The notes under the pieces: model-generated | Told to the model about the DNA's origin: nothing | Seen by the model: only the letters and a program-made list of their open reading frames with translations | Database searches by the model: none | Assembly (NCBI RefSeq): GCF_031846515.1 | Contig: NZ_JAVRHO010000007.1 | Coordinates: 62,001-126,000, forward strand | Direction of reading: 5' to 3' | DNA from: Autumnicola lenta | GTDB lineage: Bacteria > Bacteroidota > Bacteroidia > Flavobacteriales > Flavobacteriaceae | DNA: 64,000 nt | Program-made: the position numbers and the translations under genes | Part shown: in pieces, positions 34,396-41,703 of the stretch | Numbering within the stretch: the stretch's first letter is position 1 | Layout: each line of letters starts with the position of its first letter

Positions 34396-34413
34396 CCGTA
34401 CATAAACCGTACA
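34396..34413. repeat. Right pair of CCGTACA repeats (probable integrase arm sites)
   Basis: CCGTACA at 34396-34402 and 34407-34413, period 11 bp, same orientation as the left pair at 14038-14055. The distance to the core repeat is 58 bp here and 142 bp on the left. Confidence 0.6.
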
Positions 34414-34428
34414 AAAAAGGAAATAAAA

Positions 34429-34465
34429 AAGCCGTAAACCCTTATTTATTAAGGATGTACGGCTT
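34429..34465 (-). terminator. Island-supplied replacement terminator for ssrA
   Basis: AAGCCGTA (34429-34436) pairs with TACGGCTT (34458-34465), with an inner CCTTA/TAAGG stem, followed on the minus strand by a T tract (34428 down to 34423). It starts only 7 bp after the tmRNA 3' end and replaces the ancestral terminator, which is now 20.6 kb away at 13850. Confidence 0.8.
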
Positions 34466-34470
34466 ATCAA

Positions 34471-34484
34471 AGTGGAGTCGGAGG
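34471..34484. repeat. attR, 14-bp core within the ssrA 3' end
   Basis: AGTGGAGTCGGAGG, identical to 13883-13896. It covers the 3' acceptor strand of tmRNA; the T arm (GGTTCGAACCC) follows directly. Integration therefore leaves tmRNA intact. Confidence 0.88.
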
Positions 34485-34869
34485 GGTTCGAACCCTCGTC
34501 CAAACAAGCAATTCAGATGCTTTCTACACGCTTAGTCTTCGTTTGGTTGTCGATGCAAAGCCGGCCGAAAACCACCAACTTTACACGTATCCTCGCTTAA
34601 ATTTCAGAACTACATCAAGGTCCTGCAGTTCCTATATTTACTTTATCGGTGCCCCTGTTGCAAATGCCGTAAATCAAGGCCTTCGCGGGACATCTCGGCT
34701 CCCTGCCTTGCAGGGACTAAGTGTAACCTACTGTAATTCGGTTACGCAGCCAAGGCGTAGTTATTCTCGCCGTTTAAAAAAGTGTGAAATATGAGATTTA
34801 CGAGCTATATCCCAGCGCTCGACGTGCTTACAACTCAATTAGACTCGCTGTCAAAACCAAGTCGACCCC
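34473..34869 (-). ncRNA. ssrA: tmRNA (transfer-messenger RNA)
   Basis: A 397-nt one-piece tmRNA. The 5' GGGGTCG (34869-34863) pairs with CGACTCC at the 3' end (34480-34474) to give the acceptor stem, with discriminator A at 34473; CCA is not encoded in full. The T arm GAGGGTTCGAACCCCTC is clear. The tag frame (34771 to 34742) reads GENNYALAA then TAA, the usual Bacteroidota type. It rescues stalled ribosomes and marks proteins for degradation. Its 3' end is the integration site of the island. Confidence 0.96.
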
Positions 34870-35598
34870 ATTATGTAAAGAACTTATCTTCTTAATTGCA
34901 TTTTTCATGCCAACCTTTAATCCTTTTAATAATCTGGGCGTTGCCACTTTTTGCTTCCTTCGACAAGCTCAGGAGCTGCAGTGGCCGGGCTTTTCGCTTC
35001 AATCTTTTTATTCGTCATTCACAGCATGCCTCAAAAAAAGGATTTTCGCTGCAATCTCTAACGCAAAGGAGAATGGTCAAATTTTTTAAATTTTCACCAG
35101 TTCCAGTTTCTTCAATTTGCTTAAGGCTTTTGAAGACCTTTTCAAGTAACTTGCCCATAAATGGAAATTTCACCATCTGCTTTTCATTCCATTTCAAAAA
35201 CATTAAAAGGAACTTATTTCAGCTTTTGTTTGAGGAAATTCTGAAACCAGTTTAAAATGATGTCCCACAGAAAATACAATATCAATTTTTCAAAGAAATC
35301 GGACATTATTCCTATCCGGAGCCTGCAAATATACAGAAAATTAATCATTTTAAGTATTTCGGCTTTGCTAAAGCTTAAAAAGCTATGCTAAAATTATACT
35401 TGCCACGCTGCCAGAATCAAATAAAATTTATTTTTCATCTTTGATTAAACTGAAAAACATTTTCCCGAATCTTTTTCAGAAGCGATGCTGAAAATGGCAA
35501 TTTTCGACCTTACACTTTTCTGATGGTAACTTCATTGGCATTTCAAATTGGTTATCTGGACCATCCGGTTGGAACTCCTTAATGAATAAATTTTTCAC
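34870..35598. other. Intergenic region upstream of ssrA
   Basis: 729 bp without a convincing gene. It contains a Bacteroidota-type intergenic repeat with CTTCGACAAGCTCAGG (34958-34973) and two related segments CTTTTCGCTTCAATC (34993-35007) and ATTTTCGCTGCAATCTC (35043-35059). On the minus strand TATATTTG (complement near 35319-35326) fits a -7 box, but it is far from ssrA. A 62-codon frame at 35015-35203 is not supported. Confidence 0.4.
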
Positions 35599-35991
35599 TC
35601 ATGTTTTGCTCAACATTGAACTCCTGAAATATTCAATTCCTCCGGTAAAAAGAATTCCGACGCTGTAGGCCACCAGATCCCAAGCGGAAAAGCTGCTTCC
35701 AAGGATGATCATTACGATTTTTGGCGGCTGGTACTGCAAAACTTTTACAATATTGATCAACTGAAAGAATTCTACCGCAAAGGAGAATAGTAAAACGGCA
35801 ATTAGAGCTCTAAAAACTGAAAGTTTGGTGACTGTCATTAAAAAGCAGTAGATTAAAATCACCACCAGGAAATCCCCGCCATAGGGTCTCACAAAATCAT
35901 CCTTTACCCATACGCCAATTGCTATTTCAATAATTAGCAGTAAAACGAAAGAGACGAGATATGCTATTTTTGAACTTCTATTTATCCTCAT
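35599..35991 (-). CDS. DUF2809 membrane protein
   Basis: 130 residues with four hydrophobic segments. IEIAIGVWVKDDFVRPYGGD, LVVILIYCFLMTVT and AVEFFQLINI, then SSFSAWDLVAYSVGI carry the DUF2809 pattern (D-x-x-R-P-Y-x-G-D near the first loop and a D-x-x-A-Y-x-x-G in the last helix; VanZ-like relatives). An inner-membrane protein of unknown role. Its start overlaps the end of the DUF1361 gene by 14 bp, so both form an operon. Confidence 0.82.
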   Translation of the reverse strand: MRINRSSKIAYLVSFVLLLIIEIAIGVWVKDDFVRPYGGDFLVVILIYCFLMTVTKLSVFRALIAVLLFSFAVEFFQLINIVKVLQYQPPKIVMIILGSSFSAWDLVAYSVGILFTGGIEYFRSSMLSKT

Positions 35992-36631
35992 CTATTTGCG
36001 GAATCATTTTCTGAAAAATAAAATAAAAACCTGTGAGTATTGCTCCAAAGGCAAATGTGAAAACCCAAACATAATGATGCTGGACAGGAAACCTGATAAA
36101 ATTAAGGCAATCCTTTACCAGGTTGAATGGATTATTAAATAGATCCCAGGAATTATAGCGGAGAAACCTTCCAAGGTAAATTCCGAAGGAACAAAGAAAC
36201 AAGATTAAGCTGTTCAATATAAAATTATGCAGGCTGGAAAATTTCCGTGACAATATTAAACTTACTTTTTGCATGGAAGAGAAACCTAGAAACAGGCATA
36301 ACAGGGCGAATGAAGAAATCATCAGGCTGTCATAAATTTTCATTTCGGAAGTCTTTAAATGAATCAGATCGGTAATTACGTAAAAGGAGTTCGGTAGAAA
36401 TAGAAGCCAAACTCCCATGATGACAAAAAAGGTGCTTTTATTTTTACAAATGGTTTCCAGGAATTGAGAAAGAAGAAACGGAATACCTGCCAATAACAGG
36501 TTCCAGATCAGGAAGAAATAATAAAAGTCAAAGCTTATTAAATACCTCAAGATTACCAGTGAGCAACAAAAACATCCTGAAAAAATAAGTTTATTATTAC
36601 GCTCTACATATTTTACTAATCGCATATTCAA
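35978..36631 (-). CDS. DUF1361 membrane protein
   Basis: 217 residues with about six membrane helices. LIWNLLLAGIPFLLSQFLET, VWLLFLPNSFYVITDLIHLK are the conserved heart of DUF1361 (W-N-L-x-L-A-x-I-P and LPN-x-x-Y-x-x-TDL-x-HL). Function unknown; inner membrane. First gene of a two-gene minus-strand operon with the DUF2809 gene. Confidence 0.85.
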   Translation of the reverse strand: MNMRLVKYVERNNKLIFSGCFCCSLVILRYLISFDFYYFFLIWNLLLAGIPFLLSQFLETICKNKSTFFVIMGVWLLFLPNSFYVITDLIHLKTSEMKIYDSLMISSFALLCLFLGFSSMQKVSLILSRKFSSLHNFILNSLILFLCSFGIYLGRFLRYNSWDLFNNPFNLVKDCLNFIRFPVQHHYVWVFTFAFGAILTGFYFIFQKMIPQIDEDK

Positions 36632-36756
36632 TTGGTTTTTTAGAATTAAAATTCTGTGTTCATAATTCGGGAGCCAGGGATCGAGAGATTACAGTTAATA
36701 CCTGCCCCGGAAACCGGGACAGATGCAGAATATCTTTAAGCCTTCAGCTTCATAAT

Positions 36757-38136
36757 TTAATCACCCCAGTCGATTTTTCTTGAGGCGTACATCACTCCGG
36801 CAAGAATCCCAAATAAACCAATACTTCCTACCAACAGCGCGTAACTTTCCAGTTGAATGATGATGTAGATAAAAACATAAAGCGCAGTAAGGGAGAGACC
36901 TATAAAAACCGGGAATTTCCAGCCTTTCAAGATGCTTTTAGAGTACAATGTAATAAGTAAGATTACGGCAGTTCCAGCAATAAGGTAAGCTCTTAAAAAA
37001 CTGCTGTGTTCTGAAATAGAAATCAGCAAAGTATAGAACATAACGAGTCCAAGGCCAATCATAACGTATTGGAATGGATGTATTGGGATTTTACTTAGCG
37101 TCTGAATAAGGAAAAAGAGGAGGAAGGTGAGCCCGATAACCAGAAAGCCGTATTTGGCTGCCCGTTCACTTTTCTGGTATTCATCTACCGGAATCATAAA
37201 ATTTACTCCAAAAGCATATTCGGAAAGGTTTGGTAAGGAATTTATGAAAGTCTGTGGAAAAGGCCGGTTAATATCGAGGATTTTCCATTTGGCGTCAAAA
37301 CCTTCAGCAGTCAGCTTGTCTTCATTATACGGAAGAAAATTCCCGGTGAAATTATTTGTTTTCCAGTTTGAACTGATCTGAGTTTCCGTGATCTTTCCGA
37401 CCGGGACAAAGCTAATTTGGGAACTGCCATTCACCGCAAGTTGCATGCTAAAAGAAACAGGTTTCATTTTTGGAAGTGCCACTTCCTCCAGTGTTTCGCT
37501 CTCCATCGAAAACAATTGTTTTTCAGACCTGGAAAGTGTGGGCTGTTCCCGGTATTTAGAAGTAAAATTGTACTGATTGTTCGCAACGCTAATATTCACC
37601 TGTTCACTTACTCCCTTTAAATTAGAGATTTGAAATATGACCCTTGACTTTTCCCATAGAATATTATCTTCGGCCACATCCTCTTCATTAAAATCGGGAA
37701 CAGAAAATTTTCCGGTTAATTCAGTTTTACTTTTGTAAACTGCAGTTTTGTAGATTCCGCGTTTTTTCAATTCAGGATCTACAAGAGCCTTAATGTTGAG
37801 CTCTTTTGGGAGGAAATAAGCATATTTTACTTCTTCAAAGCTTTCCGTAGTAACTTCTTTAGTCTGGGAATTGGTAATCGATTTTTCCCGAAAAGTACGG
37901 TAAGGGATTTTTAGTACCGGCCCATAAACCAGGACTTCACCTCCCCATTTATCATTTATTTCGGAAACCACGCTTTCCTGTCGTATTGCCCTTTCCCTTA
38001 TTAAATCCTGAACAAAAAGTAGAGGGATAAGCAGGATAAGAATTAGAGCTCCTATCATCAACATTCTTGCGGTAATAGAGTTTTTGAGCCAGTAGATAAT
38101 TTTACTGCCGGTGTTTTGTGATGATTGATTGTCCAT
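36757..38136 (-). CDS. creD: Inner-membrane protein CreD
   Basis: 459 residues. One N-terminal membrane helix (RMLMIGALILILLIPLLFVQ), then a large periplasmic part (RERAIRQESVVSEINDKWGG, LVYGPVLKIPYRTF, YAYFLPKELNIKALVDPELK, RGIYKTAVYKSKTELTGKF), and about five C-terminal helices (KYGFLVIGLTFLLFFLIQTL, HPFQYVMIGLGLVMFYTLLI). This is the complete CreD layout. In enterobacteria creD belongs to the CreBC regulon; here the upstream wHTH regulator and palindrome suggest another control. Third gene of the minus-strand block 39236 to 36757, 29 bp after the MpaB-like gene. Confidence 0.93.
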   Translation of the reverse strand: MDNQSSQNTGSKIIYWLKNSITARMLMIGALILILLIPLLFVQDLIRERAIRQESVVSEINDKWGGEVLVYGPVLKIPYRTFREKSITNSQTKEVTTESFEEVKYAYFLPKELNIKALVDPELKKRGIYKTAVYKSKTELTGKFSVPDFNEEDVAEDNILWEKSRVIFQISNLKGVSEQVNISVANNQYNFTSKYREQPTLSRSEKQLFSMESETLEEVALPKMKPVSFSMQLAVNGSSQISFVPVGKITETQISSNWKTNNFTGNFLPYNEDKLTAEGFDAKWKILDINRPFPQTFINSLPNLSEYAFGVNFMIPVDEYQKSERAAKYGFLVIGLTFLLFFLIQTLSKIPIHPFQYVMIGLGLVMFYTLLISISEHSSFLRAYLIAGTAVILLITLYSKSILKGWKFPVFIGLSLTALYVFIYIIIQLESYALLVGSIGLFGILAGVMYASRKIDWGD

Positions 38137-38165
38137 TTTATGATTGACTTATTTGATGATTTTTG

Positions 38166-38930
38166 TTATACCGGTAAGCTATTTAGAGACCGGATTTCTT
38201 TTTTATATGATGATGGAAGAATCAGTCTTTTTAGAAGCCCATCAATTTTTATACTTCTGCTAATTTTAAAAAAGAAGATTGCAGGTTTTAGTAATAAAAT
38301 TCCCTTTAAAGCCAGGAAATGGCGCACCTTTTTAGGGCAAATCAGTTTCTGGGTTTCCCTTAATAACTGAAACCGGCCGAAGCCCAAATGTTTGCGGTAC
38401 TGCCTGAACAGGTCTCGTGTATATTCCCCGTAATACAGGTCCTGGTGCAGGTGGATTTGTCGCATCTTTTCAAAACTTCTAAAAGTTTCCGGCAGGTCTT
38501 TTAAGTTCATGTGTTTTCCGACTCTGAAAAAGACTTCAAATACTTCCTGTTTTTCAGCTAAAGTCAGCCTGCGTTCCAGTAATTCAAAAGACCTGATAGA
38601 ATAATCGATGAGCATAAAAAGGACATCACGGTAAGCCCAATCCGGAATTTTTGCACTACGGCTTTTTTCTACTGAATTATGAATGGCGTTAATATGTTCA
38701 ATAGCACAAAGGGCTTCATCTTTTTCAGAAAAAACAATCTCCCGTGCGTAGGATACAGTTGAGAAAAGCCTTCCCAGAGGATCGGCAGGTAGCCGCCCGG
38801 TAAAGTACAGCCAGTCAACAGCTTTGTTAAGTGCAAACTCAGCCGAGGCACCTGCAAAAATAAAAAGAATGGTATCTGCTTTTCCCCATATCTGCCGTAC
38901 TATCGAATCTTTATCTACAAAATATTCCAT
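38166..38930 (-). CDS. MpaB/rubber-oxygenase-like (DUF2236) protein
   Basis: 254 residues. Its pattern IWGKADTILFIFAGASAEFA, LNKAVDWLYFTGRLPADPLG, RLFSTVSYAREIVF and AIEHINAIHNSVEKSR, IPDWAYRDVLFMLIDYSIRS is that of the MpaB/B' and latex-clearing oxygenase superfamily, in which a b-type haem is bound by conserved His residues. The His of AIEHINAIHN is in the expected place. An oxygenase role is likely from the family, but the substrate is unknown. It lies between a small membrane protein and creD. Confidence 0.82.
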   Translation of the reverse strand: MEYFVDKDSIVRQIWGKADTILFIFAGASAEFALNKAVDWLYFTGRLPADPLGRLFSTVSYAREIVFSEKDEALCAIEHINAIHNSVEKSRSAKIPDWAYRDVLFMLIDYSIRSFELLERRLTLAEKQEVFEVFFRVGKHMNLKDLPETFRSFEKMRQIHLHQDLYYGEYTRDLFRQYRKHLGFGRFQLLRETQKLICPKKVRHFLALKGILLLKPAIFFFKISRSIKIDGLLKRLILPSSYKKEIRSLNSLPV

Positions 38931-38951
38931 GTTGTTTTTATTTTTTTAAGA

Positions 38952-39236
38952 TTAACTTCCGGCAAAGGGAGAGCCGAAAAGACCAACAGCTAATTCTGCC
39001 CAAATGATGAACAAGACCGCGAAAATAACTCCGCAGATAATGAACCGGTTTTTGGTGGTGGAAACTTTTCTCAGCACGAGGTCAATGAGAAATCCCGTTC
39101 CCAGAAGTAATATGCCGACCACAAGAAAATCGAAAAGATCCCATACTACCTCATCGCTGAACTGCATAGCGATTAATGGGATTAGCAATAGTGCGCCAAC
39201 TATTAGTACAATGAATAAAATTCTTTTAGTTTTCAT
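38952..39236 (-). CDS. Small three-helix membrane protein
   Basis: 94 residues from the ATG at 39236. A longer frame to 39278 is open, but would start inside the palindrome at 39265-39281, so the shorter start is chosen. Three hydrophobic helices (ILFIVLIVGALLLIPLIAMQ, LFDFLVVGILLLGTGFLIDL, RFIICGVIFAVLFIIWAELA). Family not named; similar small proteins accompany wHTH regulators in flavobacteria. First gene of the block that ends with creD. Confidence 0.78.
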   Translation of the reverse strand: MKTKRILFIVLIVGALLLIPLIAMQFSDEVVWDLFDFLVVGILLLGTGFLIDLVLRKVSTTKNRFIICGVIFAVLFIIWAELAVGLFGSPFAGS

Positions 39237-39264
39237 AATAATTGATTTTAGAGTTAATTGAAGT

Positions 39265-39281
39265 ACTTTGAAATTCAAAGT
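39265..39281. promoter_or_regulatory. Palindromic operator before the creD block
   Basis: ACTTTGAAATTCAAAGT, an inverted repeat, 29 bp before the start of the first gene. An almost identical palindrome stands before the wHTH operon (40263-40279). Probably the binding site of the wHTH regulator. Confidence 0.65.
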
Positions 39282-39297
39282 TTATGAATAAATTTTT

Positions 39298-39612
39298 TTA
39301 TTTTTTTTTAATTTTTTTTCCTGAAGAAAGTAGCTTTTCGAGGGCATCCAGGTGCTCCTGGAAAGCTTTTCGGCCTTTGTCTGTTGCCAGATAGCGGGTG
39401 TTGGGTTTACGATTAATAAATGATTTTTCCACTGTTATATATTGTTGTTTTTCCAATGCTTTGGTGTGGCTTGCGATGTTACCATCTGTTGCGCCCAAAA
39501 GTTCTTTCAGCGTTGTAAAATCAGCAGCTTCATTCACCATAAGAATGCTCATAATTCCCAGCCTGATTCGGTGATCAAAAGCTTTATTTATGTTGCTGAT
39601 TATATTCTTCAT
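39298..39612 (-). CDS. Winged-helix transcription regulator
   Basis: 104 residues. NKAFDHRIRLGIMSILMVNE, ADFTTLKELLGATDGNIASH, TKALEKQQYITVEKSFINRK, NTRYLATDKGRKAFQEHLDA is the MarR/ArsR-like wHTH form used by small repressors that have no ligand domain. The end is Lys-rich. It follows the membrane protein gene directly (TAA then ATG without spacing). Two matching palindromes stand before its own operon and before the creD block, which indicates autoregulation and control of creD. Confidence 0.88.
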   Translation of the reverse strand: MKNIISNINKAFDHRIRLGIMSILMVNEAADFTTLKELLGATDGNIASHTKALEKQQYITVEKSFINRKPNTRYLATDKGRKAFQEHLDALEKLLSSGKKIKKK

Positions 39613-40254
39613 TTAGGCCTGTTTTCGCTCGTATTTGTTGTACATCGCAACACCATAGATAATATGAAAAATTCCAAAACCAAGAGCCCAAAAATAAAGT
39701 CCGTAGCCAATAAATTGTGTAGCAATAAGGCCAAGCAGCACATTGGCATACCCCAGCGACCTTAAATCCCCAAAGGTATATTTACTCGCGTGGATAAGGG
39801 CCAAACCATAAAAGAGTAGCATGGCGGGAGCAATTAGCCCAATAAGATCGTTCTGCAATAGAACCAGGCAAAACAGTCCGCCAGCACTTAAGGGCGCAAA
39901 GAAATTAATAAGCAATCTTTTGCTGGTGCTGTCCCATATTCTCTGATTGTTCTTTTTGGCTTTTCGGGTAGTAAGAACGATGGCAGTGGCAATAGCAAGC
40001 ACCAGGACACAAATGGCAATAATTATCAGATTTATTCTTAAATCAGGATCTTTTACATCAACATTTAAAGAGTTATAGGCCTCTCCATAAAAGCTGCCGT
40101 AGCTGGATAAGAGGATTTTTGCAACTACGGCGCCGATTATCGCATATATACCTGCGAATACTCCGGCTAAGCCGCTAAGGGAAATAAATCGTGAAGAGCG
40201 GCTCATCATTTCCCTGATCTCACTTAGATCATTCAGATACTTTTTGTTTTCCAT
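39613..40254 (-). CDS. Membrane protein paired with the wHTH regulator
   Basis: 213 residues, six predicted helices (SLSGLAGVFAGIYAIIGAVV, LIIIAICVLVLAIATAIVLT, LLINFFAPLSAGGLFCLVLL, GLIAPAMLLFYGLALIHASK, VLLGLIATQFIGYGLYFWAL). No known family name. The N-terminus is cytoplasmic and polar (NDLSEIREMMSRSSRFI). Its stop touches the regulator start, so the two form an operon. A membrane sensor or modulator for the regulator is possible. Confidence 0.8.
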   Translation of the reverse strand: MENKKYLNDLSEIREMMSRSSRFISLSGLAGVFAGIYAIIGAVVAKILLSSYGSFYGEAYNSLNVDVKDPDLRINLIIIAICVLVLAIATAIVLTTRKAKKNNQRIWDSTSKRLLINFFAPLSAGGLFCLVLLQNDLIGLIAPAMLLFYGLALIHASKYTFGDLRSLGYANVLLGLIATQFIGYGLYFWALGFGIFHIIYGVAMYNKYERKQA

Positions 40255-40262
40255 TTTAAAGT

Positions 40263-40279
40263 ACTTTGAAATACAAAGT
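40263..40279. promoter_or_regulatory. Palindromic operator before the wHTH operon
   Basis: ACTTTGAAATACAAAGT, nearly identical to 39265-39281 (one base differs), 9 bp before the ATG of the membrane protein gene. The flanking AAGT/AA is also kept. Confidence 0.65.
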
Positions 40280-40423
40280 AAAGGATTATTTTTTATTTAT
40301 TCTTGTTTTTTCCGAAGAATTTATTCTGAACAGGTAAGCTAATTTTATCTTTAAGAAAATTTAGTATGCAGACCGGAATTTTCCTCTTATTTTTCTGGTC
40401 CCTTTACTAATGAAAGTCAGGAA

Positions 40424-41209
40424 ATGAGATTAATCACTTACAATATTAAATATGCCAACGAGAATGATGGCGAAAACAGCTGGTCAAAACGGAAAGAGGC
40501 GCTAGCCAGCCTTATTCAATTTTATGAACCTGATCTGCTGCCGTTACAGGAGGCAAAGAAGGAACAGCTGGATTATTTTCAGGTTCACCTAAAGCAGTAC
40601 AATTATTTAGGAGTTGGAAGAAATGATGGGAAAGCCGAAGGAGAATTTACTGCAATACTGTACAACACTGCAAAGTTTGATGTTTTGCAGAACAATACTT
40701 TCTGGCTTTCCGAAACTCCTGAAGAACCATCCAAAGGTTGGGATGCTGCTTATCCGCGCATCTGCACGTTCGCTCTGTTTCAGGAAAAGGAAGCAGGCAA
40801 TAAATTCTGGCATTTCAATACACATTTCGACCATAGGGGGGACAAAGCACGTGATGAAAGCGCAAAACTTCTTTGGCAGAAAATCGAAGAGGTAAACCGG
40901 GAAAATTTTCCTGTAATACTTACAGGGGATTTTAATCTGGAACCTGATTCCAAAGGCATCAGGTTTCTTTCCGGAAAGTTGAATGACAGCAAAACGATTA
41001 CTAAAGAAGCTGCTTTTGGTCCGGAAAAAACCTTTAACGCATACGAATATGGTGAAGCTCCAATCTCAAGGATTGATTATGTCTTTACATCAGAAGGAGT
41101 AGAAGTGGCAAAATACGGGGTGCTGAACAATTCCTACGATCAAAAATATCCTTCAGATCATTTTCCTGTAATGGTGGAGCTCAAGCTTAAAAAACCTTTT
41201 AAAAACTGA
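40424..41209 (+). CDS. Endonuclease/exonuclease/phosphatase-family protein
   Basis: 261 residues with the EEP fold and all usual motifs: TYNIKY with Asn7, LLPLQEA with Glu43, HFNTHFDHRGDKAR, LTGDFNLEP (Asp and Asn), RIDYVF, and SDHFPVMVEL at the end. These bind Mg2+ and cleave phosphodiester or phosphate bonds. There is no signal peptide in the chosen frame. The substrate cannot be decided; family members act on DNA, RNA caps or inositol phosphates. Divergent from the membrane protein/wHTH operon. Confidence 0.88.
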   Translation: MRLITYNIKYANENDGENSWSKRKEALASLIQFYEPDLLPLQEAKKEQLDYFQVHLKQYNYLGVGRNDGKAEGEFTAILYNTAKFDVLQNNTFWLSETPEEPSKGWDAAYPRICTFALFQEKEAGNKFWHFNTHFDHRGDKARDESAKLLWQKIEEVNRENFPVILTGDFNLEPDSKGIRFLSGKLNDSKTITKEAAFGPEKTFNAYEYGEAPISRIDYVFTSEGVEVAKYGVLNNSYDQKYPSDHFPVMVELKLKKPFKN

Positions 41210-41315
41210 GCCTCTCAAAATGCCAATTTTCGACATTGAGAGCAATTTTGGTTTAAAGTTTTCTTTTTTAATTAATTGTCTCTGGTAAGAAGTTCGGGTT
41301 TTTCTGAAATAATTA

Positions 41316-41614
41316 TTAACCAATATTCAGGAAAAAACTTCCTAGGGTTATAGAATTACTAACAAGTAGAATACAAAATGCCCAGAAAGAATATCTTCTT
41401 ATAGAGAACTCTTTTTTAGTAACTATTCTATTTAGCACAAACAAAAAAAGGAGGAATTGTAGCACCAAAAACGGAATTGTTAGGAGCTCCTGTAAAAACC
41501 GATTACTATATTTTCCGACTTCAGCACGTATTGGTTATAAAACAGAAAAATAAAATAACAGAAAATAGAAACAGCCGAATAAAATATGGTTTCCTCATTT
41601 ATTTTTGAAATCAT
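41316..41614 (-). pseudogene. Small membrane protein gene with a homopolymer frameshift
   Basis: The minus strand opens with ATG at 41614: KINEETIFYSAVSIFCYFIF, FYNQYVLKSENIVIGF, then a stop a few codons on. Adding one T in the T5 run (plus-strand A5 at 41494-41498) continues as LQELLTIPFLVLQFLLFLFV, YSFWAFCILLVSNSITLGSF to TAA at 41316. The joined 99-residue protein has three membrane helices. It may be an inactivated gene or a sequencing error. Confidence 0.6.
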
Positions 41615-41703
41615 AGCTTTTAAGTTATTTATTTACAATGGATTTAGTGTTTATAAGCTCGGGGTAAACATTACCGTATAAATGGCTTTTACTGAAGGAT
41701 CAT

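Larger units (their letters stand above)
13883..34484. mobile_element. 20.6-kb integrative element (phage-satellite-like) in the ssrA 3' end
   Basis: Bounded by a 14-bp direct repeat AGTGGAGTCGGAGG at 13883-13896 and 34471-34484; the right copy is the 3' end of tmRNA (acceptor stem plus start of the T arm side). The tyrosine integrase gene starts 200 bp inside the left end. Contents: integrase, excisionase-like HTH genes, primase-helicase, terminase small subunit, a tail-like protein, CI-like repressor with divergent control region, SRAP, lipoproteins and AbiH. There are no genes for capsid, portal, protease or terminase large subunit. The combination fits a phage satellite of PICI type or a reduced prophage. 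The boundaries are read from the sequence; the class is inference. Confidence 0.85.

Noticed and set aside
35015..35203. 62-codon minus-strand frame upstream of ssrA
   Set aside because: Lies among dispersed repeats and shows no recognisable domain; probably chance.
34543..35255. Several plus-strand frames over ssrA and its upstream region
   Set aside because: They are antisense to tmRNA, which is firmly identified by its acceptor stem, T arm and tag frame.
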